Source of the DNA: Sanguibacter inulinus
GTDB lineage: Bacteria; Actinomycetota; Actinomycetes; Actinomycetales; Cellulomonadaceae
Assembly (NCBI RefSeq): GCF_013415325.1
Contig: NZ_JACBYE010000031.1
Location: forward strand, 1 to 50,081
DNA length: 50,081 bases
Reading direction: 5' to 3'
Positions 25,823 to 33,094 of the stretch are shown here, in pieces (within the stretch, counting starts at the first letter, position 1; the number at the start of each line of letters is the position of its first letter). The notes beneath the pieces were generated by a model. It saw only the letters and a list, made by a program, of their open reading frames with translations. It had not been told where the DNA came from and searched no databases. The translations under genes were made by a program, and so were the position numbers.

Positions 25823-25828
25823 TAGCGT
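25823..25828 (+). promoter_or_regulatory. -10 box of the sugar-binding protein gene
   Basis: TAGCGT between the two operators. Start of transcription would fall near 25835, so the operator at 25836-25849 would cover the first transcribed bases. Confidence 0.35.
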
Positions 25829-25835
25829 CCACGAC

Positions 25836-25849
25836 AGCAACCGGTTTCT
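25836..25849. promoter_or_regulatory. LacI-type operator (binding-protein side)
   Basis: AGCAACCGGTTTCT, 13 of 14 positions of the AGAAACCGGTTTCT palindrome, 87 bases upstream of the binding-protein start. Confidence 0.7.
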
Positions 25850-25936
25850 GGTCGTGGGGACCGGTGTCATCGACCACTGACGGTCGAGATCCCTCAAGAT
25901 CCCTCAATGACGAGAGAACGACGGAAGAAGGCGACG

Positions 25937-27286
25937 ATGCGATTCACATCACGGACGCGTTTCGTGGCGGTCGGGGCCGTGGCGGCCCTCGCTGCGCTGA
26001 CGGCCTGCGGGGCGCCAGGGGGCGGCGACAAGGCCGAGGCCGGTCCCGCGGTCGACGACGTCGCGGCCTGGGGCGAGGCGACAGGCACGGTCCAGTTCTG
26101 GGATACGAACTCGACGCCGGAGCTCAAGGCGAAGTGGGCCGAGCTCATCGACAGGTTCGAAGAGGCCAACCCGGACATCACCGTCGAGTACCTGGGCATC
26201 CCGAACTCCTCGTACCTCGAGAAGGTCGACAACGCGCTGGCCTCGGGTGAGGTCCCTGACGTCCTGCTCATCGGCAACGACGTGGCCGGGTTCATCGCCC
26301 GGGACGCCTTCGAGAAGATCGACGGGCCGTTCTCCGAGTCCCTCGAGGCGTCGACCGACCCCGTGCAGGTCGCGACCGAGCGGGAGAACGCCCCGGACGG
26401 CGGTCTGTACAAGGCCCCGCTGAGCGCGATCTCCGACGTCATCTGGTACCGCACCGACTGGGTCGAGGCCGCGGGCCTCGAGCAGCCGACCTCCTACGAC
26501 GAGTTCTACGAGCTGACCGAGCAGATGACGGCCGCCGACGAGGGACGCTTCGGCTTCGCCTTCCGCGGCGGGCCCGGCTCGATGCCGCCCATGTTCTCGA
26601 TGGCCTACGGCATGGCCGGTATCGGAGAGTTCTTCACCGAGGACGGCCAGTCGACCTTCGACGACCCCGCGGTGGTCGCGGGCCTCGAGCGCTACGTGTC
26701 GCTCTTCGACTCGGTGTCGGCGCCGGCCGACCTCACCAACGACTACACGAAGATCGTGGCGGCCTTCGGCGGCGGGTCCGCATGGTCGATGCACCACAAC
26801 CTCGGCTCGTACCAGGACCACCTGCGCAACCTCGGCGGCGAGAACGTCATGGGCGTGCAGTCCTTCCCCGACGCCGACGGTGTCTCGACGGTGACCTCGC
26901 CGGGGATCTCCGGTCTGTCGATCCTCAAGGAGGCCGACAACAAGGCGGCCGGCTGGAAGTTCGTCGAGTTCATGGCGACCGAGGGCAACTCGGACTGGTC
27001 CGAGGCCATCGGCCAGGTGCCCGCCAACCTCGAGGCGCAGAAGGCGCCGTGGGTCGCCGAGTCGCAGCCCCTCGAGGCCGTCGTGGCCCTCACCGAGAAC
27101 CCTGACACCCAGTACCTGCGCCTGCCGACGTACCTGCCCGAGTACGGGTCGATCCTCAAGACCGAGATGGAGCCCGACTTCCAGGGGATCCTGCAGGGGA
27201 CCATGACGGCCCAGGAGTTCGCGACGAAGTACGCAGACCGCTTCGAGGCGTCGCTCGCCGACTACGAAGAGTTCGTGCAGAAGTAA
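25937..27286 (+). CDS. Sugar ABC transporter substrate-binding lipoprotein
   Basis: A 449-residue extracytoplasmic solute-binding protein of family 1 (CUT1 type). Signal peptide with lipobox VAALAALTACGAP; lipidated Cys at about residue 24. The mature protein starts VQFWDTNSTPELKAKWAELIDRFEEANPDITVEYLGIPN, a classical binding-protein opening, and includes DVIWYRTDWVEAAGLEQPTSYDEF. ATG at 25937 with GAAGG upstream is chosen over 25907. It is read alone from a regulated promoter and closed by a 20-bp hairpin; the permeases are on the opposite strand 2.2 kb away, and the ATPase (usually a shared MsiK-like protein) is not in the window. Confidence 0.93.
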   Translation: MRFTSRTRFVAVGAVAALAALTACGAPGGGDKAEAGPAVDDVAAWGEATGTVQFWDTNSTPELKAKWAELIDRFEEANPDITVEYLGIPNSSYLEKVDNALASGEVPDVLLIGNDVAGFIARDAFEKIDGPFSESLEASTDPVQVATERENAPDGGLYKAPLSAISDVIWYRTDWVEAAGLEQPTSYDEFYELTEQMTAADEGRFGFAFRGGPGSMPPMFSMAYGMAGIGEFFTEDGQSTFDDPAVVAGLERYVSLFDSVSAPADLTNDYTKIVAAFGGGSAWSMHHNLGSYQDHLRNLGGENVMGVQSFPDADGVSTVTSPGISGLSILKEADNKAAGWKFVEFMATEGNSDWSEAIGQVPANLEAQKAPWVAESQPLEAVVALTENPDTQYLRLPTYLPEYGSILKTEMEPDFQGILQGTMTAQEFATKYADRFEASLADYEEFVQK

Positions 27287-27316
27287 CGCTGCACGACCAC
27301 GCCACGAGACGTGGCA

Positions 27317-27360
27317 CAGACCGCGGGGCCGGTGCCGGGGGGCACCGGCCCCGCGGTCTG
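27317..27360. terminator. Hairpin terminator after the binding-protein gene
   Basis: Perfect 20-base arms (27317-27336 and 27341-27360) with a GGGG loop, 31 bases after the stop. It separates the gene from the converging Abi-like gene. Confidence 0.85.
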
Positions 27361-27386
27361 CCCAGAACTGAGGTACGAGCTGCTCG

Positions 27387-28124
27387 TCAGGGACGCTGCG
27401 CTATCGCCCACGCGACTCGAGACTGGCGGTCGAACCATGGTTTGAGATCGGGGTCGATGTCGTTCAGCACACGCCTCATCGCCAGCGTGTCATCGAAGAT
27501 CTTGGTCGTGTCGAGGACTGGCTCGTAGTGGGCGATGCGGTTTCGCAGCCTGAGGATCCGGTTGACGTCGAAGGTGAGCGCACCATGATTTCTCCTCAGA
27601 TGAGGAAAAGCGTCTTTGACGTTGGAGTCCCACAGTCGCTGCGTGAACGAGACGTTGCCTGACGCTGGAGGGAGAAGATAGCGCCAGGTCCCGAGCGTGG
27701 TCTGTGCGACAAAATCTCCATGTGTCGGAGCGCGGCCCTTTCCTCTGATGGCTTTGTCGACGTTGTCCTTCAGCGCAGCAAACCTCTGCGCTCCCTGACT
27801 GTTGCTGAGGAGAGGGTGGGGCTCCGCGAGCCAGTTCCGCCCGTAGGTCCTCCCGCCCGCCGGAGGAGCCGTCAGCTGCCACGCACCGACGTGCGGGTCG
27901 ATCGCGTTCCGCAGGGCGACCTCGAAGAGCCCGAGGACCTCCTGGATGGTCGACGCGACGAGGAGGTTCCACCTGTAGAGCGTGAAAGCGGCCGCGTCAT
28001 CGTTCCCGCATGCAGCGAGATAGGGGGCGAAGCGCTCGTCGGCGATGGCGACCTGGATCTGCGCCCGGCTGAGGACCGGCACAGGTGCAGCAGGAGGGCT
28101 GGAGGGTTGAGGACTTGTGGGCAC
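27387..28124 (-). CDS. Abi-like protein with a HEPN-type R-x4-H motif
   Basis: A 245-residue soluble protein of the Abi_2 (AbiD/AbiF-like) family. Seen: RAQIQVAIADERFAPYLAACG, TLYRWNLLVASTIQEVLGLFEVALRNAI and LRLRNRIAHYEP, where RNRIAH gives the R-x4-H motif of HEPN RNases. Such proteins act in abortive infection or as toxins. Codon use differs clearly from its neighbours: many A/T third positions around 27400-27780, so the gene was probably acquired. No antitoxin gene is visible next to it. GTG at 28124 follows a TAGCCT -10 box by 6 bases and lacks a ribosome binding site, indicating a leaderless mRNA. It lies at the boundary between the binding-protein gene and the permease operon. Confidence 0.8.
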   Translation of the reverse strand: MPTSPQPSSPPAAPVPVLSRAQIQVAIADERFAPYLAACGNDDAAAFTLYRWNLLVASTIQEVLGLFEVALRNAIDPHVGAWQLTAPPAGGRTYGRNWLAEPHPLLSNSQGAQRFAALKDNVDKAIRGKGRAPTHGDFVAQTTLGTWRYLLPPASGNVSFTQRLWDSNVKDAFPHLRRNHGALTFDVNRILRLRNRIAHYEPVLDTTKIFDDTLAMRRVLNDIDPDLKPWFDRQSRVAWAIAQRP

Positions 28125-28130
28125 ACGCGT

Positions 28131-28136
28131 AGGCTA
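28131..28136 (-). promoter_or_regulatory. -10 box of leaderless Abi-like gene
   Basis: TAGCCT on the minus strand ends six bases before the GTG at 28124. Confidence 0.5.
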
Positions 28137-28172
28137 ACGAACGAAGGCGGGCCGTAAAGCTCGTTCAGTTGT

Positions 28173-28210
28173 GCTTCAGGCCCATCGACTTACGTCGTTG
28201 GGCCTGAAGC
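28173..28210. terminator. Hairpin terminator of the permease-esterase operon
   Basis: Twelve-base arms (28173-28184 and 28199-28210) plus an inner CGAC/GTCG stem, one T-T mismatch and a 4-base loop. On the minus strand it follows the esterase stop by about 120 bases and insulates the Abi-like gene. Nothing else is seen in 28211-28327. Confidence 0.75.
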
Positions 28211-28327
28211 ATTTCTCCAGGTCAGTGTCGTGCGAGCGGGCGCAACGCCCTTGCAGCCGGGCGTGGACTCGTGCTGTCTCTCTGTCGGGCACCGCGGAGT
28301 CCTGGCGATGTCAACCCGTGTCGGGGT

Positions 28328-29464
28328 TCAGCGGAGCGTCCTCGACCCGAGCCGGGAGCTCAAGAAATCCCCAGCAGTCGCCTGCATGGCGGCGTCGAAC
28401 CTGTGCGGGCCGGGGACGAAGACGCCCGTGTGGGACCCGGGACCCGTGGCGAAGAGCTCGGCGAGCCGGGCGTCGGCGTCGTGCATGCCGTCCCGGGGGA
28501 ACAGGGCGTCGTCCTCCGCGGAGATCACCAGCTGGTGGTGCGCTAAACGGGCTGCGGCGACGTCGGGCCAGTCGAGCTCGCGCGCGAGGCCGGGGGTCTG
28601 CAGCAGCCACGAGTGCGCGTCGAGGTAGGCGGGGACCAACGAGTCGAAGGTCGTCATCATGCAGACGACGACACTGGCCTGGACCCGGGGGTCCAGGTGG
28701 GACAGGACGGCCGCCCGACCACCACCTCCCGAGAACCCGACGACCCCGAGCCTGCCGGCGTCGACGTCGGGCATGGACGAGAGGACGCCGAGGGCCGCGA
28801 GGTCGTCGTGCGCGACGGTCCCCGCGAAGGACGTGCCGAGCAGGCCGGCCGCCTTGGCCAGCGTCGACTCGTGCTGAGCAGCGGCGGCGTCGTAGCGCTC
28901 GGCCTCGGTCGGCACGTGACTGCGGGCCGCCCAGACCTCGTCGTGCAGGTCGAGGGTGTCGCGGGTCCGCCACGGCGGCGGGTCGAACGTGACGCGGCGC
29001 GAGCCCCAGGCGAAGGTGTCGTGGGCGAGGACGACGAAGCCGCGCCGCGCGAGGTCGGAGGCGACAGACCGACCCTCGTAGCTCGACGCGCGGACGCGCT
29101 CTGCCTCGGGCGTCGACCAGGGGGTCCGGACGAGGCGGTCGGCGCCGACCCACTTGACCCCGGCGTGGCAGTGCAGCGCGAGGACGCCCGGCAGGGGTGT
29201 GTCGGGTGAGACATCGGCAGGGGCGAGCCGCCAGGCGCGCGTCGGGGGGCCGAAGCCGGTCTGCCACTCGAGCTCGGTGCCCATCACCCCGTCGTCCTCC
29301 CAGGTGCGCACGACCCGCGCCGCGCCCACGTCGAGCGGGCGCGGCACAGGGACACCGAGCAGCCGGGCGAGGCACGCCGTGTGCGCGTCCCCGTCGAGCA
29401 GGGGAGCGGACCGCAGGTACCCGGCCCAGTCCTCGTACCCGCCGATCGCGCTCGGGCGGCTCAT
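28328..29464 (-). CDS. Alpha/beta hydrolase, acetylesterase-like
   Basis: A 378-residue cytoplasmic hydrolase. Nucleophile Ser near residue 245 lies in VGFSGGGGRAAVL (GxSxG); the acidic member is probably in LVISAEDDALFPRDG and the His in VPGPHRFDAAM. Upstream, FVVLAHDTFAWGSRR and the oxyanion-side LALHCHAGVKWVGADRL match the acetyl xylan esterase-like/abhydrolase 7 group (dienelactone-hydrolase relatives) often found in polysaccharide loci. It overlaps the permease gene by four bases (ATGA), so it belongs to the transporter operon and probably removes acyl groups from imported pectic oligosaccharides (inference). Confidence 0.78.
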   Translation of the reverse strand: MSRPSAIGGYEDWAGYLRSAPLLDGDAHTACLARLLGVPVPRPLDVGAARVVRTWEDDGVMGTELEWQTGFGPPTRAWRLAPADVSPDTPLPGVLALHCHAGVKWVGADRLVRTPWSTPEAERVRASSYEGRSVASDLARRGFVVLAHDTFAWGSRRVTFDPPPWRTRDTLDLHDEVWAARSHVPTEAERYDAAAAQHESTLAKAAGLLGTSFAGTVAHDDLAALGVLSSMPDVDAGRLGVVGFSGGGGRAAVLSHLDPRVQASVVVCMMTTFDSLVPAYLDAHSWLLQTPGLARELDWPDVAAARLAHHQLVISAEDDALFPRDGMHDADARLAELFATGPGSHTGVFVPGPHRFDAAMQATAGDFLSSRLGSRTLR

Positions 29465-30372
29465 CCCTTCACGGCGCCCGACGACATGCCCTTGACGAGG
29501 AACTTCTGCACGTAGGCGAAGACCAGCACGACGGGCACGACGGCGATCACACCGCCCGCGGCGAGCGCCCCGAAGTTCACGGCGTTCTCACCGATCATGT
29601 AGTTGAGGCCGACCGGGATCGTGAACTTGCTCTGCGAGTTGAGGAACATCAGCGCGAAGAGGAAGTTGTTCCAGGCGCCGATGAAGGCGAAGGAGCTGAT
29701 CGCGACGATGCCGGGCAGCAGGAGCGGCAGCACGTTCGCTCGGAATCCCTGGAGCCGGCTGCACCCGTCGATCCACGAAGCCTCTTCGATCTCGATCGGG
29801 ACGTTCCTGATGAAGCCCGTCATGAGCATGATCGACAGGGGCATCTGGAACACCGTGTCCGCGATGATGATGCTCCAGAGCGTGTTCGTGAGGTTGACCG
29901 ACCTGAACACCTCGAAGAGCGGGATGAGCAGCATCGCGCCCGGGACGAACTGCGTGCAGAGCAGCCCGACGAGGATGACGTTCTTGGCGCGGAAGTCGTA
30001 GCGCGCCATCGCATACCCGGCGAGCAGCGAGATGATCGTGACGCAGATGAGCACCATCAGCGCGATCATCACCGAGTTGCGGAAGAACACCGCGAAGCCC
30101 GAGCCGTTCCAGACGGTGTCGAAGTGCTCGAGCGTGAAGTCGTCACCGACGGGGAAGAGGGTGTCCGAGCCGTCCTTGCGGAAGGCGAACATCGCGATCC
30201 AGTAGAACGGGACGAGCGTGAAGAGCAGGTACAGCCCGAGCGGCAGGTAGATCGCCAGGCGGGGTGTGCGGCGGGCCTTCTCGAGGCCGCGCTGCGCGTC
30301 GGAGATCTTCTTGGCCCGTCGCTGCGGGCTCGGGGGAGTCGCGCTCGGCGCGTCCAGGGTCGCGGTGCTCAT
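29461..30372 (-). CDS. Sugar ABC transporter permease (MalG-like)
   Basis: A 303-residue permease with six transmembrane helices. The EAA loop reads EEASWIDGCSRLQGFRANVLPLLLPG (EAA then G at +4 and LP), which docks the ATPase, and the helix WNNFLFALMFL follows as usual in CUT1 inner subunits. N-terminal 35 residues are polar and cytoplasmic. Overlaps both neighbours by four bases (30369-30372 with the first permease, 29461-29464 with the esterase). Confidence 0.93.
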   Translation of the reverse strand: MSTATLDAPSATPPSPQRRAKKISDAQRGLEKARRTPRLAIYLPLGLYLLFTLVPFYWIAMFAFRKDGSDTLFPVGDDFTLEHFDTVWNGSGFAVFFRNSVMIALMVLICVTIISLLAGYAMARYDFRAKNVILVGLLCTQFVPGAMLLIPLFEVFRSVNLTNTLWSIIIADTVFQMPLSIMLMTGFIRNVPIEIEEASWIDGCSRLQGFRANVLPLLLPGIVAISSFAFIGAWNNFLFALMFLNSQSKFTIPVGLNYMIGENAVNFGALAAGGVIAVVPVVLVFAYVQKFLVKGMSSGAVKG

Positions 30373-31316
30373 GACTTCCCCTTCTGGCCCATGCGGGTGA
30401 GCCACAGGTAGGTGATCGAGAAGAGGGACAAGATGACGAAGGCGGCCATGGTCAGGGCCGACCCGTAGCCGAACTCCTTGGTGACCGTCGCGGTCTGCGC
30501 GACGTAGAGCGGCAAGGTCGTGGTGGCCCGGGCCGGGCCTCCACCGGTCAGCGTGTAGAGGAGGTCGACGTTGTTGAACTCCCACACGGAGCGCAGCAGG
30601 GTCGCGAGCACGAGGGCTGCCTTGATGTGCGGGAAGGTGATCGCCGTGAACCTGCGGACGCGCCCGGCGCCGTCGACCTCGGCGGCTTCGTAGAGGTCTC
30701 CGGAGATCGACTGGAGGTCGGCGAGGATGAGGATCGCGAAGAAGGGGACGCCGCGCCAGAGCTCTGCCAGGACGGCGGCCCAGAAGGCCGAGTCGCCGTC
30801 GGCGAGCGGGCTGACGCCGTAGGCGACGTGCCCCTGCTCGGCGAGGATGTGCGGGAAGCCGACGGTCGGGTTGTAGATGAGCAGCCAGATGGTCGTGGTG
30901 AGCACACCCGAGACGGCCCAGGGGGAGAACACCAGGGCGCGGGCGAAGGCGCGGCCGACGAAGGTCTCGTTGATGACGAGAGCGAGGGCCAGGCCGAAGA
31001 TCATCTGCAGGCCGACCTCGACGACGACCCACTTGGCGGTGAACTGGAGCGAGTCCCAGAACAGCGGGTCGCCGAGCATCTTCTCGTAGTTGCCCAGGCC
31101 CACCCAGCCGTCCATCCACGGCTTGTTGGGGTTGTACTGGTACAGGCTCGTCCGCACGACGGTGAGGATGGGGTAGGCGATGAACACCGCGATGAGCGTC
31201 AGCGTCGGGGCCAGCAGCAGGTACGGGGTCCAGCGTCCGCGGATCTTCCGCCGCAGCCGGGGAGGGCCTTCGACGTCGCCCGTGCTCTCGGGCGCCTGGT
31301 GTTCTAGCACGGCCAT
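30369..31316 (-). CDS. Sugar ABC transporter permease (MalF-like)
   Basis: A 315-residue permease with six transmembrane helices (first LLLAPTLTLIAVFIAYPIL). EAA loop: YEAAEVDGAGRVRRFTAITFPHIKA. The short N-terminus and absence of a large P2 loop place it with the CUT1 oligosaccharide permeases. First gene of the permease1-permease2-esterase operon; ATG at 31316 has GAGGAG 7 bases upstream and the LacI-type operator is 58 bases upstream. Confidence 0.93.
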   Translation of the reverse strand: MAVLEHQAPESTGDVEGPPRLRRKIRGRWTPYLLLAPTLTLIAVFIAYPILTVVRTSLYQYNPNKPWMDGWVGLGNYEKMLGDPLFWDSLQFTAKWVVVEVGLQMIFGLALALVINETFVGRAFARALVFSPWAVSGVLTTTIWLLIYNPTVGFPHILAEQGHVAYGVSPLADGDSAFWAAVLAELWRGVPFFAILILADLQSISGDLYEAAEVDGAGRVRRFTAITFPHIKAALVLATLLRSVWEFNNVDLLYTLTGGGPARATTTLPLYVAQTATVTKEFGYGSALTMAAFVILSLFSITYLWLTRMGQKGKS

Positions 31317-31373
31317 GGTGCTCTCCTCGGTGTGGGGCGTCTCTGCCGCAGGTCGGTGGGGCCTCGCTGCCCC

Positions 31374-31387
31374 AGAAACCGATTTCC
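31374..31387. promoter_or_regulatory. LacI-type operator (permease operon side)
   Basis: AGAAACCGATTTCC, 12 of 14 positions of AGAAACCGGTTTCT, 57 bases upstream of the permease operon start. Confidence 0.65.
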
Positions 31388-31449
31388 CACATTCAACGCG
31401 ATGAGCGTCCGAAGGTCAACAGGCTGTGGTGATCTGGCTCACCGTGGCC

Positions 31450-31455
31450 TAGGAT
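31450..31455 (+). promoter_or_regulatory. -10 box of the oxidoreductase-uxaA operon
   Basis: TAGGAT lies six bases before the operator at 31462-31475, so the operator would span the transcription start. Confidence 0.4.
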
Positions 31456-31461
31456 GAAGCG

Positions 31462-31475
31462 AGAAACCGGTTGCT
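31462..31475. promoter_or_regulatory. LacI-type operator (oxidoreductase-uxaA side)
   Basis: AGAAACCGGTTGCT, 13 of 14 positions of the palindrome, 81 bases upstream of the oxidoreductase start. Confidence 0.7.
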
Positions 31476-31556
31476 CGACCTGAGGTCCGCACGCCGCCCT
31501 GCGCCGGTGCAGGGAGACACCGCAGGTCGTCGCGCCGATCGACGAGAGGTTCGACG

Positions 31557-33092
31557 ATGCCCTCCGGAACACCTGACCCGACGACCGCCCCAGCACCCAC
31601 CTCTGCTGGGGCTGCACCTACTGCTGCTGGAGCTGCTCCCGCCGCCGCTGGAGCGCCAGCGCACGCCGCCGCCGCGGCAGCCGGACCCGCGGGACCCCCC
31701 GTGCCTGCTGCGACCCGCCGCCGGCACGCCGTCGTCGGGACAGGATCCCGCGCGGGGATGTTCGTCAGGTCGATGCTCACCACCCACTCGGAGGTCGCCG
31801 AGCCCGTCGCGTGGTGCGACACCAACGACGTCCGCATGGACCTCTACGACGAGCTCCTCGCCGAGCACGGTCGCGCGCCGCTCCCGCGCTACACCCCCGA
31901 CGACTTCTCCAGGATGCTCGACGAGCAGGACCCGGACGTCGTGGTCGTGACCTCGCCCGACAGCACGCACGCGCGGTACGTCGTCGAGGCCCTCGACCGC
32001 GGCGTCGACGTGGTCTGCGAGAAGCCGATGACCATCGACGTCGACGGCCTGCGAGCCATCACCGAGGCTGCCCGCCGCTCGACGGCCGAGCTGGTCGTCA
32101 CCTTCAACTACCGTTACTCGCCCCGCAACAGCGAGGTGCGCCGCCTCGTCTCCGAGGGCGCGATCGGCGACGTCACCTCGGTGACCTTCGAGTGGTTGCT
32201 CGACACCGTCCACGGCGCCGACTACTTCCGTCGCTGGCACCGGGAGAAGGCGAGCTCGGGTGGGCTGCTCGTGCACAAGTCGACGCACCACCTCGACCTC
32301 GTCAACTGGTGGATCGACGACGTGCCCGAGGTGGTCAGCGCGCTCGGCCGGCTCGCCTTCTACGGCGAGGACAGCGCTGCAGCGCGCGGTCTGGGCCCGC
32401 GCCCGGCGCTCGGCCGCGACGGGGCGGCCGACGACCCCTTCGCCCTCGACATGGCCGCCGACGAGACCCTGCGCCCCCTGTACCTCGAGGCCGAGGAGGC
32501 CGACGGCTACGTCCGCGACCGCGACGTCTTCGGCCCCGGCATCACGATCGAGGACAACCTCGCGGTCCTCGTCGGCTACCGCGGGGGACCCGTGCTCAGC
32601 TACTCCCTCAACGCGCACAGCCCGTGGGAGGGCTACAGGGTGGGGATCAACGGCACCCGGGGCCGGCTCGAGCTCGAGGTGGTCGAGCGCACCCACGTCC
32701 ACCCCGGGTCGGCCGGGAAGATGCTCGGCCCCGACGGCAAGAAGGCGCCCGTGGTCGACCCGAGCGTCACGCACGTCGACGCCGCTGGCGGGGCCCGGGC
32801 CTTCGGCTCACGGCTCGTGCTGCAGCAGCACTGGGACGAGGCCCGCGAGCTCCCGATCCCCGAGGGGGTGGGCGCGCACGGCGGCGGCGACGCGATGCTG
32901 CTCGACGACGTGTTCCTCGGCGTCGGCGACGACCCGTTGGGCAGGCAGGCGCACTACGTCGACGGGGTCCGCAGCGTGATCGTCGGCATCGCGGCCAACG
33001 AGTCGATCCGCACCGGCGAGACCGTGCGGTTGAGCACGCTCGGCATCGAGCTCGACGCCCCCGCAGAACTGTCCGCACCGACGAGAGCCTGA
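31557..33092 (+). CDS. Gfo/Idh/MocA family oxidoreductase
   Basis: A 511-residue NAD(P)-dependent oxidoreductase. The fold begins only at residue 55 with RRRHAVVGTGSRAGMFVRS; before it is a low-complexity leader made of repeated GAAPAAAG-like units. Rossmann domain includes VVVVTSPDSTHARYVVEAL and the catalytic-lysine motif VVCEKPMTIDVDGL; the second domain contains VTFNYRYSPRNSEVRR and GGLLVHKSTHHLDLVNWWI, with the His pair typical of the active site. The length (over 450 without the leader) marks the larger subgroup seen in pectin and glycoside loci. ATG at 31557 is supported by GAGAGG; no in-frame ATG lies nearer the fold. Two bases separate it from the altronate dehydratase gene. Confidence 0.87.
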   Translation: MPSGTPDPTTAPAPTSAGAAPTAAGAAPAAAGAPAHAAAAAAGPAGPPVPAATRRRHAVVGTGSRAGMFVRSMLTTHSEVAEPVAWCDTNDVRMDLYDELLAEHGRAPLPRYTPDDFSRMLDEQDPDVVVVTSPDSTHARYVVEALDRGVDVVCEKPMTIDVDGLRAITEAARRSTAELVVTFNYRYSPRNSEVRRLVSEGAIGDVTSVTFEWLLDTVHGADYFRRWHREKASSGGLLVHKSTHHLDLVNWWIDDVPEVVSALGRLAFYGEDSAAARGLGPRPALGRDGAADDPFALDMAADETLRPLYLEAEEADGYVRDRDVFGPGITIEDNLAVLVGYRGGPVLSYSLNAHSPWEGYRVGINGTRGRLELEVVERTHVHPGSAGKMLGPDGKKAPVVDPSVTHVDAAGGARAFGSRLVLQQHWDEARELPIPEGVGAHGGGDAMLLDDVFLGVGDDPLGRQAHYVDGVRSVIVGIAANESIRTGETVRLSTLGIELDAPAELSAPTRA

Positions 33093-33094
33093 CC

